Shown here piece after piece: positions 1 to 12,294 of a stretch of 64,000 bases of DNA. Position 1 is the stretch's first letter, and each line of letters opens with the position of its first letter. The notes beneath the pieces are model-generated. The model saw only the letters and a list, made by a program, of their open reading frames with translations, did no database searches and was not told the origin of the DNA. Source of the DNA: Escarpia spicata (taxonomy: Eukaryota > Annelida > Polychaeta > Sabellida > Siboglinidae); contig OZ023205.1 of assembly GCA_963995525.1 (NCBI GenBank), positions 52,920,619 through 52,984,618 on the forward strand, read 5' to 3'. The position numbers were made by a program, and so were the translations under genes.

Positions 1-334
1 GCAATCGCTCACTTATTAGCAGGAAGTTCGTCGAATGAGATGTAGTTTACCCGACTTGTGGTTTGATGTGGGAATGTAGCAACTTCAAAGGTATTTGCAA
101 GTAGGCATGCGTGCGTCTGCAATAAGTGCCGATTACAAGTAATGTAGCGGTTGTTTAGTATTGGAATATTGTGTTTACAATTTAAACATTTCGCGGGCGC
201 AACTTTCAAATTCCAAACACTTATTTGGGTTTATTAAAGCCGATTTAAGAGCAATATATCAATAAATTAATTGTAATACAAGAGTGTTAACTAAATTGCC
301 GTGCAGAGTAAACACCCCGACTTGAAATAGAAAA

Positions 335-405
335 AGGAAGCCTTTGGATCATCGAGAGTCAACACTGCTTAATCAATGTGTAACCCGCCTTCCGGATATT
401 AGATG
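335..405 (-). mobile_element. Small fragment of CR1-like LINE 3' end
   Basis: The segment with aaggaagcctttggatcatc and cgagagtcaac closely resembles the 3' untranslated ends of the LINE copies at 51550-51610 and 54625-54660. Nothing else recognisable is seen in 1-930, which should be an intron of synthetase paralogue A. Confidence 0.5.
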
Positions 406-935
406 TCAAGTGATCGTCCTGCGTGAGAATGAAAAGAGGGCGTCTACCACTAGAACTTGAACGAACTTGTTTCGCTGCGGCTACACAATCTGCAGAGGCA
501 GCTTTAAATCACATTAATATTAATATAATTGGAGATGTTACGCTTCTAAAAAGCTAAGCATTTGCAGTTACAATCAAATTTGTAACGTCAGTGGTTTCCT
601 CAGAGTGTGGTCTCAAAAAGGAAGCGTTTAATGAAACCACTGGAGTTCGATATATGTGTTCACGAAGGGGAAACTAAACCAGTAAACAACCAATAAGTGA
701 GCAAAAGGCGAAGTTGCCGGTGCGTCATCAATTCCTTCAAAGAACCGGGGTAGCTTAGTTTAGTTGCTAACACGTCATGGAATGCAGAGGGAGGTGGTCG
801 ATAATACAATTTTGGCAAAAACATTTTGAATTTGAATGTCCAATTGCAGATGCTGTGCGTGAGTGCATCACAGAAGCTAATCGCTAAACGGTCCATGAAA
901 TTCAGTTGCTGTCTGTTAAAAAAGACACTATTTAT

Positions 936-1053
<118 letters not shown>

Positions 1054-1228
1054 CATTAAACATGTGACAGCAGCAAACGGTACGGTTACACAAGTATTAA
1101 CTTTGTTTCGGTGCATAACGCCAAAATCCTTTGTTTCCCTTTAAAGCGCGTACTATAACATAATGTCTAACCTCGGTTGTACATGACGATGATAGTTTAC
1201 TTAGCCAACATTGATGTGTATATGTTAC

Positions 1229-1406
1229 CTTATAGTCCTTTATTATTTTGAGAAACAATTCCGGCGAGAACTGTGGCATTGATACGAGAGACACGCCTGA
1301 TTTCAGCCCAGCAAGAGCAATGCAAGTCTGACCGTAGATGTGAAACCACGGCAGGACTCCTACCAATACATCCTTGCCTGCCACATAATTCATGACGTCG
1401 TGTGTT
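1229..1406 (-). CDS. Paralogue A exon 5
   Basis: 178 nt, acceptor tgtag, donor gtaaca, phases 2 to 0. Encodes [15 protein letters not shown] and [17 protein letters not shown]. The next exon (family motif VPPIxLFLAKHP) is not found between 1 and 1228, so it should lie off the window. Confidence 0.9.
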
Positions 1407-4185
1407 CTACAAACATAAGTAGAAACATTGATAATAAAAGCACCAATGCAAAAACAACTCCAATGATGTCTTTAAAATGTCGCAAACAATAGCATTAGAA
1501 ACAGCATCAGTCCCATTAATACCAAGGCAAATACTTCTTCTTCTTCTTCTTCTTCTCTTCTTCCCGCGTATATCTACACCCTGGATGCGCTGTGGTGTAG
1601 CCACTCGAGGATCGTCAGGTCCAACTCTGCGATGCCAGTTTGGAGTACTGCAGAGGTTGATTGTGTGGACTGCTGAATACACACCGCATTCACATGCAGC
1701 ACTTCCACGCAGTCGCGAACTGCACAGTACTATCGCTATGCAACCGAAACAACTTTAGTAACGGTAACACAACATCATCAGATGCAACTAAGCGTTCGTC
1801 GTATAATTTTGCAAACTCCCAAGAAAAGTGAAATCTATAATATCAATTATTACAAAACAGTTCGTTCTATGTTTGTATGTGCAAACACATCTCCGTCAAT
1901 GTTGCAAGTATCGGGCTGACATTTTGCGTGTGATCTATAGTAGATTTAGACATTTTCTAAATTCATCCGGGGGTGGAGAACTTAGGGGGTTCAACATTTC
2001 AAAAGGTTGTACGTGGAGTTCCAGCCGCGGAATTTAATGTTTTTCTATATAATTGTACAGGTAATTATCCCATGTACAAATATGTTACTGGGTGTATGCA
2101 CACAAATGTCTTAGTTTTTAAGTTATTCACGTTACAAAATCCTGGACGCGTAACCCAGCTGCCTGTTGCTGGTTTCGTCAGCTACACGGGCGAGCGCGTG
2201 CGATTTCTGGCAAAAGGTTGTCCTAACATCTAGGCCAGTGACCAGTTACAATTTATTAATGCGGGTAGTCTGGAAACATTTGGGATGGGTTTGGGGTGTC
2301 TGGAACAAAAATGTTGGGCATTTGAGGTTAGTAGCGTGGCGTGGCGCCACCTGTCGTGTAGAATATACCATGCACGGTGACGCTGGTGTGGATACAAGGT
2401 TCGGGGCTGCGCGGAGGCTACTGGCTGCGGTTTTATTAGCCGTTTGGCAGCTATCTTTTAAATACAAATGCCAAATGATATGTAAACTGCCAAAATGACA
2501 AGTGTGCTATCAGGTGTCAACAAATAAGTAAATACTGTTCATGTTGCATGTATACTATCTTAAAAAACATTTTTAATTGGTATTTTAGCTGAGAATGCAA
2601 CTTAACCTTCCACGTCACATACTGCTGGAGTGGCTATGAGTTAGATACCTGGTCTGATCGATGTTGGCGACGAGGTTGTAATGAGTGAGCATCACTCCCT
2701 TCGGTAGTCCCGTCGTGCCACTGCTGAAGGGAAGAGCGACCAGATCCTCCTGCGGGTCCCAGTCGAGATTCTCCGGGAAGCATTTCCCGTCGTCCTGAAG
2801 GAGAGCAGAGTAAGGACGAAAGCCGGCCGCTTCCCCCAGCACCACGATGTCCTGCAGAGACCGGAAACACGTGTGACTTGTGATGGTGACCGTGGGCATA
2901 GAATTGGGGACGTCGGTAGGGGCAAAGCACCACCGATCCGGCAGTCATTATCCCCACCCTACGGATAACCCAATAAAGTGGGGTGTGCGTAATAAAACTG
3001 ACGTGATTTTTACTAGTGGCGTATCTATAGGATGTCGCGGGAGGTCACAGCGGGCAGTGAGCTTTTATATTCACCCATTTGTGTTCATGTTGAAATGTGA
3101 TGGGGCAACAATGCACACACGCACGCACGCACAATTACGCGCACACACATACGCACACAGAACATTTTAACAATTCATAATGGCTCCACCCTAAATACGT
3201 CATTATTTTGATTGCACTTCGACATTGGGTGGATCACCGTTTTCTGATAGTATGATATTTTAGTTTTAAAGCATCACAACAACAATACAGTTATTGTTTG
3301 GCGATACAGTTAGTTATTAGACTACTTAAAAATATATAAAATTATTCACATTTTTCAAGAGGCCAAATTACACAAAGAATAGGTATTGGGAAATTGAAAT
3401 AATACCACAACAACAATAAGGCCGGTCTTTTATAAAGCCTGATATAAGTAGCACAATAACACACATTTCAGTGCAAACTGCACGTGCGTGCGTCAAGCTG
3501 AAACATTCGACGATTGTTTGCAGTATTACCTGAGGACTAAGATTTGCATCGATCGCTGCCTGTTTTGCTACTTCAATTGTTGCTGATGACGCAACCAGCA
3601 TCTTTGTTTTGGCGAGGGTTAATGTGTATACAAGTTCTCCTGCAAAGAAAATATGCCTTACTGTCATTTCAATACTAAACGTCGTTTAATACAGTTGAGA
3701 CAACTATTTGTCCTCGTCTTGAATTGATATCTAAATTTCCTGTTAATAACGTGTAATGCAATTGTAATTGAACGTTTAGGAACATTCTTGGGAAATCATG
3801 CAGGCCTGACGATGGTTGATGGCCAAGAAACACACTAAGCATAATGCGCAAGTTGGCACCGATTCAAACGTATAGGTGATAGTATATTATCAACGTATGA
3901 CATTTATACGTTAGACTTATAGGCAATACTTTACATTGGTCGGTCGTAGCTCGTACTTTAAAACCATATCGATCATCTGTACTGCGCGAGCATGAGTAAA
4001 TCTTTGCTGGTTAAATGTGCATCGGCTAAGCCCCATTGGTGCAGGCTGGGGTAATACGTTCGCATGGTGATTGGTTTACTGCGCCAACCGCGGAGTAAAT
4101 ACCTAGAAGGTCGACAGTCATATTCGTGCAAATACTCCATCATAGTAAATTCAATATATGTTCGCTTTAGTATATGTATATGCAT

Positions 4186-4233
<48 letters not shown>

Positions 4234-7200
4234 AATGACAGCGGCAATATAATGGCAACTCACCAGGTTTGTATGCAGGACTGACGCTGCTGATGACAGC
4301 GCCAATGGCGACAAACGAGAGATAAATAACGAGAAATTCTGGCTTGTTCTCACTGAACAACGTCACGACATCTCCTTTGCGTATGCCCAGTCTCCATAGT
4401 GCGCTTCCAACCCGCACGATGGCGCTCTGTAGTTCCGCGTACGAAAGTCGATGACCTGTTGTTCCGTCTGTCTGAAACGAGGTGGAATTATTGCTTGAAG
4501 CTAATTGCATTGCATATAGAAAACACTACACGGGTTAATCTACCTACGGTTTTATTATACTTAATGGACACATATATGGTGATACCGCAATTGTTCTCCA
4601 TTAATAAAGATATAGGACTAGAGAACACGAATTAACATTAGTGAAGGAGCCGTGTACATTATATCACATACTACTCATTCGCACAGAGGACTGTAAGTGA
4701 ATGGAATAAATTACCTGCTGGTTGTGAAAACGTTTGTAGCGTGAATATGTTTAGAATAAACATTGACAAATACTTCTGAAAGGGGGCGTTACACGTAGAT
4801 TTAAAAAAGTTAAACTCCAGATTGTTTTGAACTTGGATTCAAAAGACTTTTGTCAGGTTGTAGATAGTTCGGCACTCAGACAGATTAGGTAAGATTGAAC
4901 CTAAGTCTTAGTAATCACACACTTGGGTGGTACAGGTGTCATAACATGTAATCGCAAGAGGCGGTGATGATGACTGTATGATAAAAAACGAACCTATCGG
5001 TTTTGAATGTGGCTAGGCTACTGCAGTGTTGTGGATATATAGTTTGAACACATGTTTTAGTGTTCTGAACCTCAATACTACTCTACGCACTAGGCTTTCC
5101 CAGCTCGTTTCTTCATCGTGAGTCCGGGTATTTTATGTCGAGATGTGTAGTGTATTAATAGCTTATCACGTGTGCAGTCTGTTTAATAAAAATGCGTACT
5201 TTTGTAATCGCTAAAAATACGTTGTCCGTTATACAATTATCCAATAGCTTACGAAACCGGGTGACGCCAACACGTTGTCCTTGGCGATCACGATGACGAC
5301 ACCAAGGCACGAAACACGTGCACCACTTTTGTCTGCTGGGTCTTAAGCCTTCCCCAAATACATAGGCCTACCCATGATTGGTAACTGTCTCGCACGTAAA
5401 ATTGGCAAACTTGTCATGTAAACTAACCGTCAGTGAGCTCGAGCCTGGCTGGACTTAGAACGTTAACGAAACTGTAGCCACGTGTTTAAATAACTCATCA
5501 TTTCCCTACTCAAGTGTAATTAATTGGAGACATGTCGGTTCGTAAATACCTAATGTCATAGTTTGATAATTTCACAAAAATAAAATAAAAAATATGCATA
5601 CCACTATACAACAATAGCATTGTTATTGTTGTTGTAGCTTTGTTGCTATTATGTATTCTTAAATTATTGTGTTAAACCACTGCACCTGTGAACACAAAAG
5701 AAAATACAAATACGTCGTCGAGTGACACCCGCATTGCATTAATAATAATAATAAACTTTATTTATACACCATCAAATCCGGGACTAATGACCCCCGTTCA
5801 CGGGTGTTTACAAATTGCCAATCATATAAGATGCATAAAAACACTTTTAAGAGAACAAATAAGAAAATAAATTAAATTAGCAAACAATATCCTAGTATAT
5901 AGTGTATGCATAATATATAAGCCTAAGTATAGTAAAATTACGGGTAAATGCAATGATAAAATAAACGATTAGCAAAAGTGCTGAACAGCTGAACCTACTG
6001 GAAAAAAATATATATATAATAAAAAAATATATATAAATAAATACAAAATAAATAAAATAAAAGCCTAATTTACATTAAATAATTTGATTAGATACTAAAA
6101 TGTGACCCTGAGATAAATAAGACTAAAATGTATTAAAACTATATGCATGAATAAAGCAACGGTTAAATGATGTCTGGCCATATTAGTTTGAGAACAGAAA
6201 TGTCTTCAATAATTTTCCAAACTGTCTAGTGTTCTCAATCGCGCGTAGTTCCAGAGGCAGAGAGTTCCACAATGTCGGCCCAGCACATGCAAATGCCCGG
6301 TGACCATAACGTTCTAGGGTTACGCGTGGAACATTCAAAAGCAGACCACCTCCAGAGCGTAGGGTCCTGCGTGGTGCGTAACGATGTAGCAGTGACGCGA
6401 GATACACTGGCGTGCCTGCATACAGTGCCGTGTGTACAACCATGAGTAACTTGTACTCGATGCGCTTTCTCACTGGGAGCCAGTGTAGCTGTTGTAGGAC
6501 CGCAGTGATAGATCGCCGGTCACCACGTCGAAGTTGCATCACAACACGAGCGGTTGACCGTTGGACTCTCTCTAGACGGTGCAGCAGACGGTCAGGTATA
6601 CCAAACAGCATCGCATTTCCATAATCAATTCTGGATGTCACAAGTGCATGGACAAGACATTTGCAGACACTGGTCGTCATTGCCCCTCGTACACGAGCAA
6701 TTCTCGAGAGATGGTAGTAAGCACTTCGACATACATTTGCAACCTGCGTCGCCATCGATAAATCAGCATCGATTGCAACACCAAGGTCACGGACGATGGT
6801 CGATGTCGCTACATATTGACCGCATATGTCGACATGATCAATGAGTATTGGTCTGCGCAAGCTCGATGAACGTATAACAATTGCTTCCGTTTTGCTCTCG
6901 TTGAGAACCAGTCCGTTGTCATAGATCCACGTTTTAACTTCACTGATGCAAGCCTCCATTCTGATGAGAGCATTTGTATGCTCAAACGGTGGAAAATCGA
7001 CGTATAACTGCGTATCATCGGCGTACAGATGGTGTTGTACGTCGTGTCGGTTGAGTACATTCGTTAGAGGCGCAATGTAGGCGTTGAAGAGCACCGGCCC
7101 AAGAACCGACCCCTGTGGTACTCCGGATCTCATCACGGTACACCCAGACACTTCTTTCCCGACACGCACGGCTGAGGTACGACCATATAGGTATGACGCC

Positions 7201-9634
7201 AACCACGCATGCGCTTCGCCGCATATGCCATAGCCAAATAGTCTCCGTAGTAAGATATCGTGATTTATTGTGTCGAAGGCTGCTGTTAAATCGAGAAGCA
7301 CAAGAAGTACTCCACGACGAGCATCAATCGCTTGCGCCACATCACTGTGAATGCGTAAGAGTGCTGTCTCCGCACTGTGGCGTTTTCGGTAGGCACTCTG
7401 GTAGACGCCCAGTATGCCATTCTCGTTCAGGAAGCGTTGCAGTTGTCTTCAGACGAAGCGCTCCATTGTCTTCGCCACAAACGAAATGTTCGATATTGGG
7501 CGGAAGTTAGATAGCACATTGACATCAGCACCTCGTTTTTTCAGTACAGGCGTTACAATGGCGTGTTTCATCGACTGTGGGACTAAAGCAGTGGAGAGCG
7601 ACGCATTAATTATGCGTGTAATAACTGGACACAGCACTTTAATGTTCTGTTGAAGGAGTGACGTTGGCAGCGGGTCCAGTTCGCATGACTTGGTAGCAGA
7701 TGCTAAAATGATGTTCTTCACGTCTGCCGGTGAAACAGCTTCGAAACATACTAAACGTGCAGCCACATTCGTCACTACGGCTTCGGTTGACGATTGAGTC
7801 ATAGTGCGGCGCAACGCATCGATCTTCTCGGAGTAACTCTTCTGGAATTTCGCTGCAACAGTAGCTTGTGTAGCGTCCTCGGGTAGCGGTCGGTCTCCAG
7901 CTCGACCAAGTAGTGTGTTTGCGATCTGGTAGACACGTCGGATGTTGCCACCGGCACATGTCATCTCAGTACGGTAGTAATGCGATCGTGCAGTCCTAAG
8001 TGATTTTCGGAATGCGTTGCGCAAACCGGTGTATATTTGACGATGTACAGTCAGTCCAGTTTGTCGCCAGTTTCGCTCAGCACGTCGTAATGCCCGCTTC
8101 TCGTCAGTTAACTCGCTTGTATGCCACGGTGTCTTCGGCCTAGCCGTGATAGTCCGCGAGATTACTGGGGCATGAGCGTTAACGATGCTACGTATGCATC
8201 CATCGTATCGAGTGAGGATAACTTCAGGATTTTGTTCAGGAACGTTAAGATGCGATGCCGCGAGATCTGCGGTAAAACGGCTGCCGTCAATGGCTGAGTA
8301 CTTGCGGTATTGGACGCGTCGCGTCATACGCTCTGGTTTAGGTTGGCGTAATCCTCATTCAATAACACGGTGATCAGTGAGAAGAGTTTTTGGCTCAACT
8401 GTTGTGGCTATGACGTGATATGTTCCCGACGTGATAACCAGGTCCAGGATGTTGCCGCGCTCATGTGTTGCACTTTGCACATGTTGTACAAAGCCATGAG
8501 TCTCCAGTAAATCAGCCAAGTTCATTGCTTCGGCGCATGTGGAATCACAATATCGTGTGTTGAAATCACCACACACGACAGTCTCTGCAGGGTGGGCCGC
8601 GGCGATGAGTAAAACCTTCCCAACGTCATCTAGGAAGGAGCGGAAGTTGGACGTTGGCGGTCGGTAGACAACGATCACGCGAATGGTGCAACCAATACGG
8701 ATATTACGCAGAATAACGCAGCAAGTCTCACTAGCATGAGTATCAATGTCAGCATGTGAAACTAGCTGCAATGTCTTTCGAAATAGTACTCCTACACCAC
8801 CTCCACGACGGGCCCCACTGCGCGGCTGGTGAACGAACGTGAAATCCTCACCGCACAGTTCGGATTCGACAATCGTTTCGCCTTCTGCCAGCCAAGTTTC
8901 CGTTAAGGCGACGACGTCCAGTTCATGCTCGTCGATGTAGTCGCGCACTAGTAGCGCCTGTTTGCGATTGGATCTTGCGTTAATCAGGGCGAACTTCGCA
9001 CAAAGATGAGAGGAGCTTCGCGCAGTGGAAGACCCATTACCCGAGCCCATCGATGTCAGTGCGATCAAGTTGGCACTGTTAACACCAGTTTGTTTATAAA
9101 CAGAATTGACCTGGAGGCACCATCTGCTGGCCACGTTGGTTATTGGTCTGAACCGTCGTCTTATCCCGGCTGTTGTGCCCCGCCTCGTTGGTCGCCGACA
9201 CAAATGCAGTCTCTCAATTGTTTCCGTCCACGGTTGACTAGGCGGCTGCACGCATTTCCATAGATTCACCAACAATGTTCTGGACAACGAACATGCTTCA
9301 GCAGACACTACCACAAGCAGGCAATGTTCTGGTACGGTGAGCGCGGCTTGGCAGCGCAGACATGTATAGTTCAAACAGGTTGATAGTAGCAGCCACGCCC
9401 CAGAATAAAGGGCAGTTTTAAAAGTCACTTTAAAACGTGTGATTAAATATATATATACAGTCACAGACCTTCCATGTGTACGTATTGTATGTTCACGACT
9501 TACAATACACAGCATGAAGATAATCCAGGATTTCAAAACGTTGATAAATAGAGATTATATACAGACCGGGAGCAGCCACACACAGCAGCGCTACAACCTC
9601 GATTTCAGGTGTCGATAACAAAAGACGATATGTA

Positions 9635-9702
<68 letters not shown>

Positions 9703-10135
9703 CGTGCGTGCCTGAGTGCGTACTGTAAAAGGTGTGTTTATATTTTTGTATTGTGGATGTCCAATTGTCATATTCCCCTTTAATTGACACACTCACCAGC
9801 GCTGTTAAGTCCCCATACCGGCCGAAGTCGTCAAACAAGTGTCCCATGAGACTTACGTCAGACGGCAAGGCCAGGTCGGGAAAGGGACTCCGGACGATGT
9901 GGCCGGCTTCGGGCCGAGGGACCGCCGAACTGTACGGGGACAGTCGACCCAACTCCGGGCGCCGGGTCCACGTGCCGCCGCCTGCAACTCCACGACAAGT
10001 CTCCCTGTTCACGTTTCGCAGCAGGCGACTCCGGAATTCAGTCTGTGCAACTCGGCCGAGAAGTCGGAGCGATGTCATAGTGAGCCACAGTCGTGTACGT
10101 GGTCTAAGACTACCTAGTGAGAGCGAGCCGTGCAC
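1229..10135 (-). CDS. 4CL/luciferase-like acyl-CoA synthetase, paralogue A (exons 1-5, 3' part off the left edge)
   Basis: Predicted ANL-superfamily acyl-CoA synthetase: ATP-dependent activation of a carboxylic acid to acyl-AMP, then thioester formation with CoA. Five exons (9797-10135, 4264-4471, 3530-3639, 2649-2851, 1229-1406) are flanked by GT-AG and join in matching phases without a stop. Exon 1 opens with an Arg-rich, weakly acidic stretch that looks like a mitochondrial presequence, then [14 protein letters not shown], typical of the 4CL N-terminus. Exon 4 carries the P-loop [10 protein letters not shown], exon 5 the LPWFHIYGQ segment. The later motifs (YGLTE, GD, catalytic Lys) must lie beyond position 1. 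Substrate cannot be told. A LINE sits in the 5.3-kb intron 1. A paralogue in the same orientation lies at 46.9-61.9 kb. Start is either the Met at 10135 or the one at 10078. Confidence 0.88.
1407..2648. other. Intron of paralogue A; retroelement-like tail
   Basis: Intron between exons 5 and 4. A (TTC)n tract at about 1532-1557 abuts a GC-richer segment to about 1740. Read on the minus strand this ends in (GAA)n, which looks like the 3' tail of a non-LTR element, but no coding remnant was recognised. The rest (1750-2640) holds nothing I can identify. Confidence 0.45.
2649..2851 (-). CDS. Paralogue A exon 4 (ATP/AMP P-loop)
   Basis: 203 nt, acceptor ctgcag, donor gtatct, phases 0 to 2. Carries the signature [17 protein letters not shown] (motif A3). 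Differs from paralogue B exon 4 (60071-60273) at only nine of 203 positions by eye, giving two amino-acid changes, far closer than the other exon pairs. Confidence 0.92.
3530..3639 (-). CDS. Paralogue A exon 3
   Basis: 110 nt, acceptor ttgcag, donor gtaata, phases 1 to 0. Encodes [20 protein letters not shown]..., matching paralogue B exon 3 in length and phase. Confidence 0.87.
4170..4232. repeat. (TA)n microsatellite
   Basis: Alternating TA with occasional TG and CA steps, just outside exon 2 of paralogue A. Confidence 0.9.
4264..4471 (-). CDS. Paralogue A exon 2
   Basis: 208 nt, acceptor tttcag, donor gtgagt, phases 0 to 1. Encodes [20 protein letters not shown] and the SENKPEFLV segment of the N-terminal AMP-binding subdomain. 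The same length and phases are found in paralogue B exon 2 (61673-61880). Confidence 0.9.
4472..5737. other. Intron 1 of paralogue A, 3' part, no gene seen
   Basis: AT-rich sequence between exon 2 and the 3' end of the intronic LINE. No coding similarity recognised. Confidence 0.6.
5738..9350 (-). mobile_element. Nearly full-length CR1/L2-like LINE in intron 1 of paralogue A
   Basis: Minus-strand non-LTR retrotransposon of the Jockey/CR1/L2 group. One reading frame runs from above 9053 to 6183 (endonuclease, linker, reverse transcriptase), interrupted only by two TGA codons. A 445-bp 3' untranslated region ends near 5738 in TTTATTATTATTATTAA, the short simple-repeat tail typical of L2/CR1 3' ends. 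The 5' limit is uncertain: the frame stays open up to 9536, with an Arg-rich run near 9150 that may belong to the element. Confidence 0.85.
6183..9053 (-). pseudogene. LINE endonuclease-reverse transcriptase, two in-frame stops
   Basis: APE-type endonuclease: [45 protein letters not shown] and LTDHR are all visible between 9000 and 8360. Reverse transcriptase: [47 protein letters not shown] and the catalytic box [10 protein letters not shown]-terminal region: [20 protein letters not shown]. The ORF segments ending at 8355 and 7449 stop at TGA and continue in the same frame on the other side, so the protein is intact apart from two nonsense codons. The second follows MERFV and is best read as CGA to TGA (CpG decay). 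The start at 9053 (MGSGNG) is a guess. Confidence 0.85.
9634..9712. repeat. (TG)n microsatellite in intron 1
   Basis: Perfect TG run followed by TGCG variants, 85 bp from the exon 1 donor of paralogue A. Confidence 0.95.
9797..10135 (-). CDS. Paralogue A exon 1 (N-terminus)
   Basis: 113 codons, ending in GCG CTG followed by a gtgagt donor (phase 0). Encodes the putative targeting sequence ([12 protein letters not shown]... from the second Met at 10078) and the start of the AMP-binding domain ([19 protein letters not shown]). It reads straight into exon 2 as [18 protein letters not shown], as expected for the family. Confidence 0.8.
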
Positions 10136-11399
10136 TTGTGTTGTTACAACAATGCACCGACTGACAATGGTTGGTCTATTTATTGCATCATCAATTGCAC
10201 AGTCGAGTGCGTGTCATAGTCATGGAAAAAAGTTGACAATCAGCTGGTTGGTTTACACTGGGACAAAAACGAATAAGGTGCTCTGCTTGTTTGCAGTCTA
10301 ATAATAAATTGTTACAGCTAGAAAATTTACATTTGAGGACTGTTACAGTTACGGGACTGGGTCAAAGTGACCCGAGCGGCGACTTGACCGTATAAGCTGG
10401 ACTATTTTCCAACTAACTCACATCCACCCATGGACCAACGACTGATCTTTTTTATGAATAGAGGTCAGTGACCAACACACCGGTAATATCAGTTATCACC
10501 ATTACGGTGGCGCCATCAGGAGATAACCACTCAATTTTATCAGGGAGGAGAAAGGTGAGGGGGCTTATCCTAAAAAAACCACCCCAATTGTTCACATTGT
10601 TCCACATGCACCATTGTCGGACCAGCGGTAGATATGACCATGACATTTAATTTTTCTGTGGGAGCCAAGCTGGGCTCTCGGTGTGGCGGCCATATTGGAA
10701 AAATCCAAGATGGCCGCCGTCCGGAGTAAGGCTGCGCAATAACTTGAGAACTAAAAGTAGTAGAACCATAAATGAGACCACTTTACAGGGATTTTCGAGT
10801 ACGGAGAATCCATTTCTGGTGTTATTTTGCCGTTTCTAAGTCAATGTCACGTGATAAGGTCAAAGGTAAGGTCATTTTGGCCCAAAATATGGATATTCCG
10901 AGTCAAGAATGTATTGTAGCGTATATATTCATAATCTTAGTGTCATGTTCCATGTACAATTTTTTTAGGTAGACTATAGATGAACTTGGAATGAATCTGG
11001 GATAATGTTCACTTCTGGTCAAATTTGTCAATAATTGCGTAAATTATTGTGTTGATTATTCATATAATATTATTGCTTGAACATCATTTTTTATTATAAC
11101 GTTGGAACCGCTATCCAAAGGCTAAGAACGAAGTCATACAAAGAAGATCAAGGTCAAGATCAATATAATTGTTTATTATAGAAACTTCTCATTATGTACA
11201 ACTGGTTATATAACCCTATCCAAAAGCAGGAACGATATTATTTTAGAAATAAAAACCGACAATCACGACTTGATCCTCTGGCACGTTAGAACCCAAATTG
11301 CCTGATAGGTACGTTGTTCCTCCTGTCGAAAGCAACAAGAACGACCTTTCCGTGCCCAGACGAGGCGAAGGAAAGGTTCGTCCACGGTGCTAGTAAAAA
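10136..11399. other. Upstream region of paralogue A
   Basis: Should contain the 5' untranslated region and promoter of the left synthetase gene. No TATA box or CpG island is convincing. 10440-10980 has an unusual composition (ATGGCCGCC near 10690-10720, ACGTGATAAGGTCAAAGG near 10850) that looks like an old dispersed repeat, but I cannot name it. Confidence 0.4.
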
Positions 11400-11730
11400 G
11401 TTAAGTTCTTATATAGCGTAGTATCTAATCTTCAGGACTGTTCAAAGCGCTTTACAATTTACTTTCTGACAGATAGATCTGTTCAATCGAACAACATTTC
11501 AACTTCCCTGGTAAGCATCCAGCCATACTGCAATTAATGCGCGAATACTATTCGTACAAAAAGATCCATCACTGCCTATAGCCAGGTACTCATTCATACC
11601 ACTGAGTGAACTGGAGCAACGTAGAGTGAAAGAAAAATGCCCAAGGTTTGACACCGCAGCACAGGATTCGAACCCGGGTTCTCTCGGTCGAGAGTCCGAA
11701 GCTCTGGCCACTGCCCCCACTGCGCTCCAC
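11400..11730 (-). mobile_element. tRNA-derived SINE, copy 1
   Basis: On the minus strand the head reads GGAGCGCAGTGGGGGCAGTG (A-box region) and AACCCGGGTTCGAATCC (B box), as in a tRNA-derived pol III promoter. The unrelated body contains TGAATGAGTACCTGGCTATA and GCGCATTAATTGCAGTATGG. The tail reads CAGTCCTGAAGATTAG then TATATAAGAACTTAA. Copy 2 at 56319-56662 shares every block in the same order. Confidence 0.8.
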
Positions 11731-12289
11731 GAAGAGTAAGGAAGCAAAAGATGGCGCGTGGGTATCGCATGTTGCGGTAGTGTTGGAGAAGGGTGAGCTG
11801 GAGAAGGATGATGTGGTAGTAGTAGCCGTGTCCCTGTTCCAAAGTCACGAATTTTGTCAAATCCTTCACGCGGAATACGTATAGACATGGCTAGGCAAGA
11901 TAACGGTTCCTCTGTCAGACACGATGGAGATATTTACTTTCGCCAGTCGTCCCGACCCCTGGAAAAAAGGAACCAAAGTTGGGATACGAAAACAAAATAC
12001 CGTGCTCTTCTTCAAATTCGAGAACCAGCGAGAGCCTCCTCCTTCAGACCGAAAATCGCTCAAGTCGGACATCCTCGCGTACGTCAACGCAGCCAACTGG
12101 CCGCGCCAATCCAGCAAGACAAGCGACAGCTCAGGTGCTCGACATGACTGCCGTCATCCACATGGTACATCCAACCAGACCGGCGACAATTGCTGAGTAT
12201 GAACACCTACATATTGTGCCTTTCCTGAAAGCTCAGATGACCGCCACGGTTGAACGCGTCAGTCTGGGACAACTACCCTGAACAAAGCC
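11731..12289. other. Unassigned sequence between SINE and gypsy relic
   Basis: Several short overlapping frames exist but none resembles a known protein. It could be the 3' part of the neighbouring gypsy element, but no LTR was recognised. Confidence 0.35.
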
Positions 12290-12294
12290 TGAAA

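Larger units (their letters stand above)
2852..4263. other. Introns 2 and 3 of paralogue A
   Basis: Apart from exon 3 (3530-3639), this stretch holds short CA/CG-rich runs near 3115-3165 and a (TA)n tract at 4170-4232. No other gene or element is recognised. Confidence 0.6.

Noticed and set aside
10452..10646. 64-codon minus frame in the upstream region of paralogue A
   Set aside because: Looks protein-like in composition, but no domain, splice continuation or recognised relative; the region looks like a dispersed repeat.
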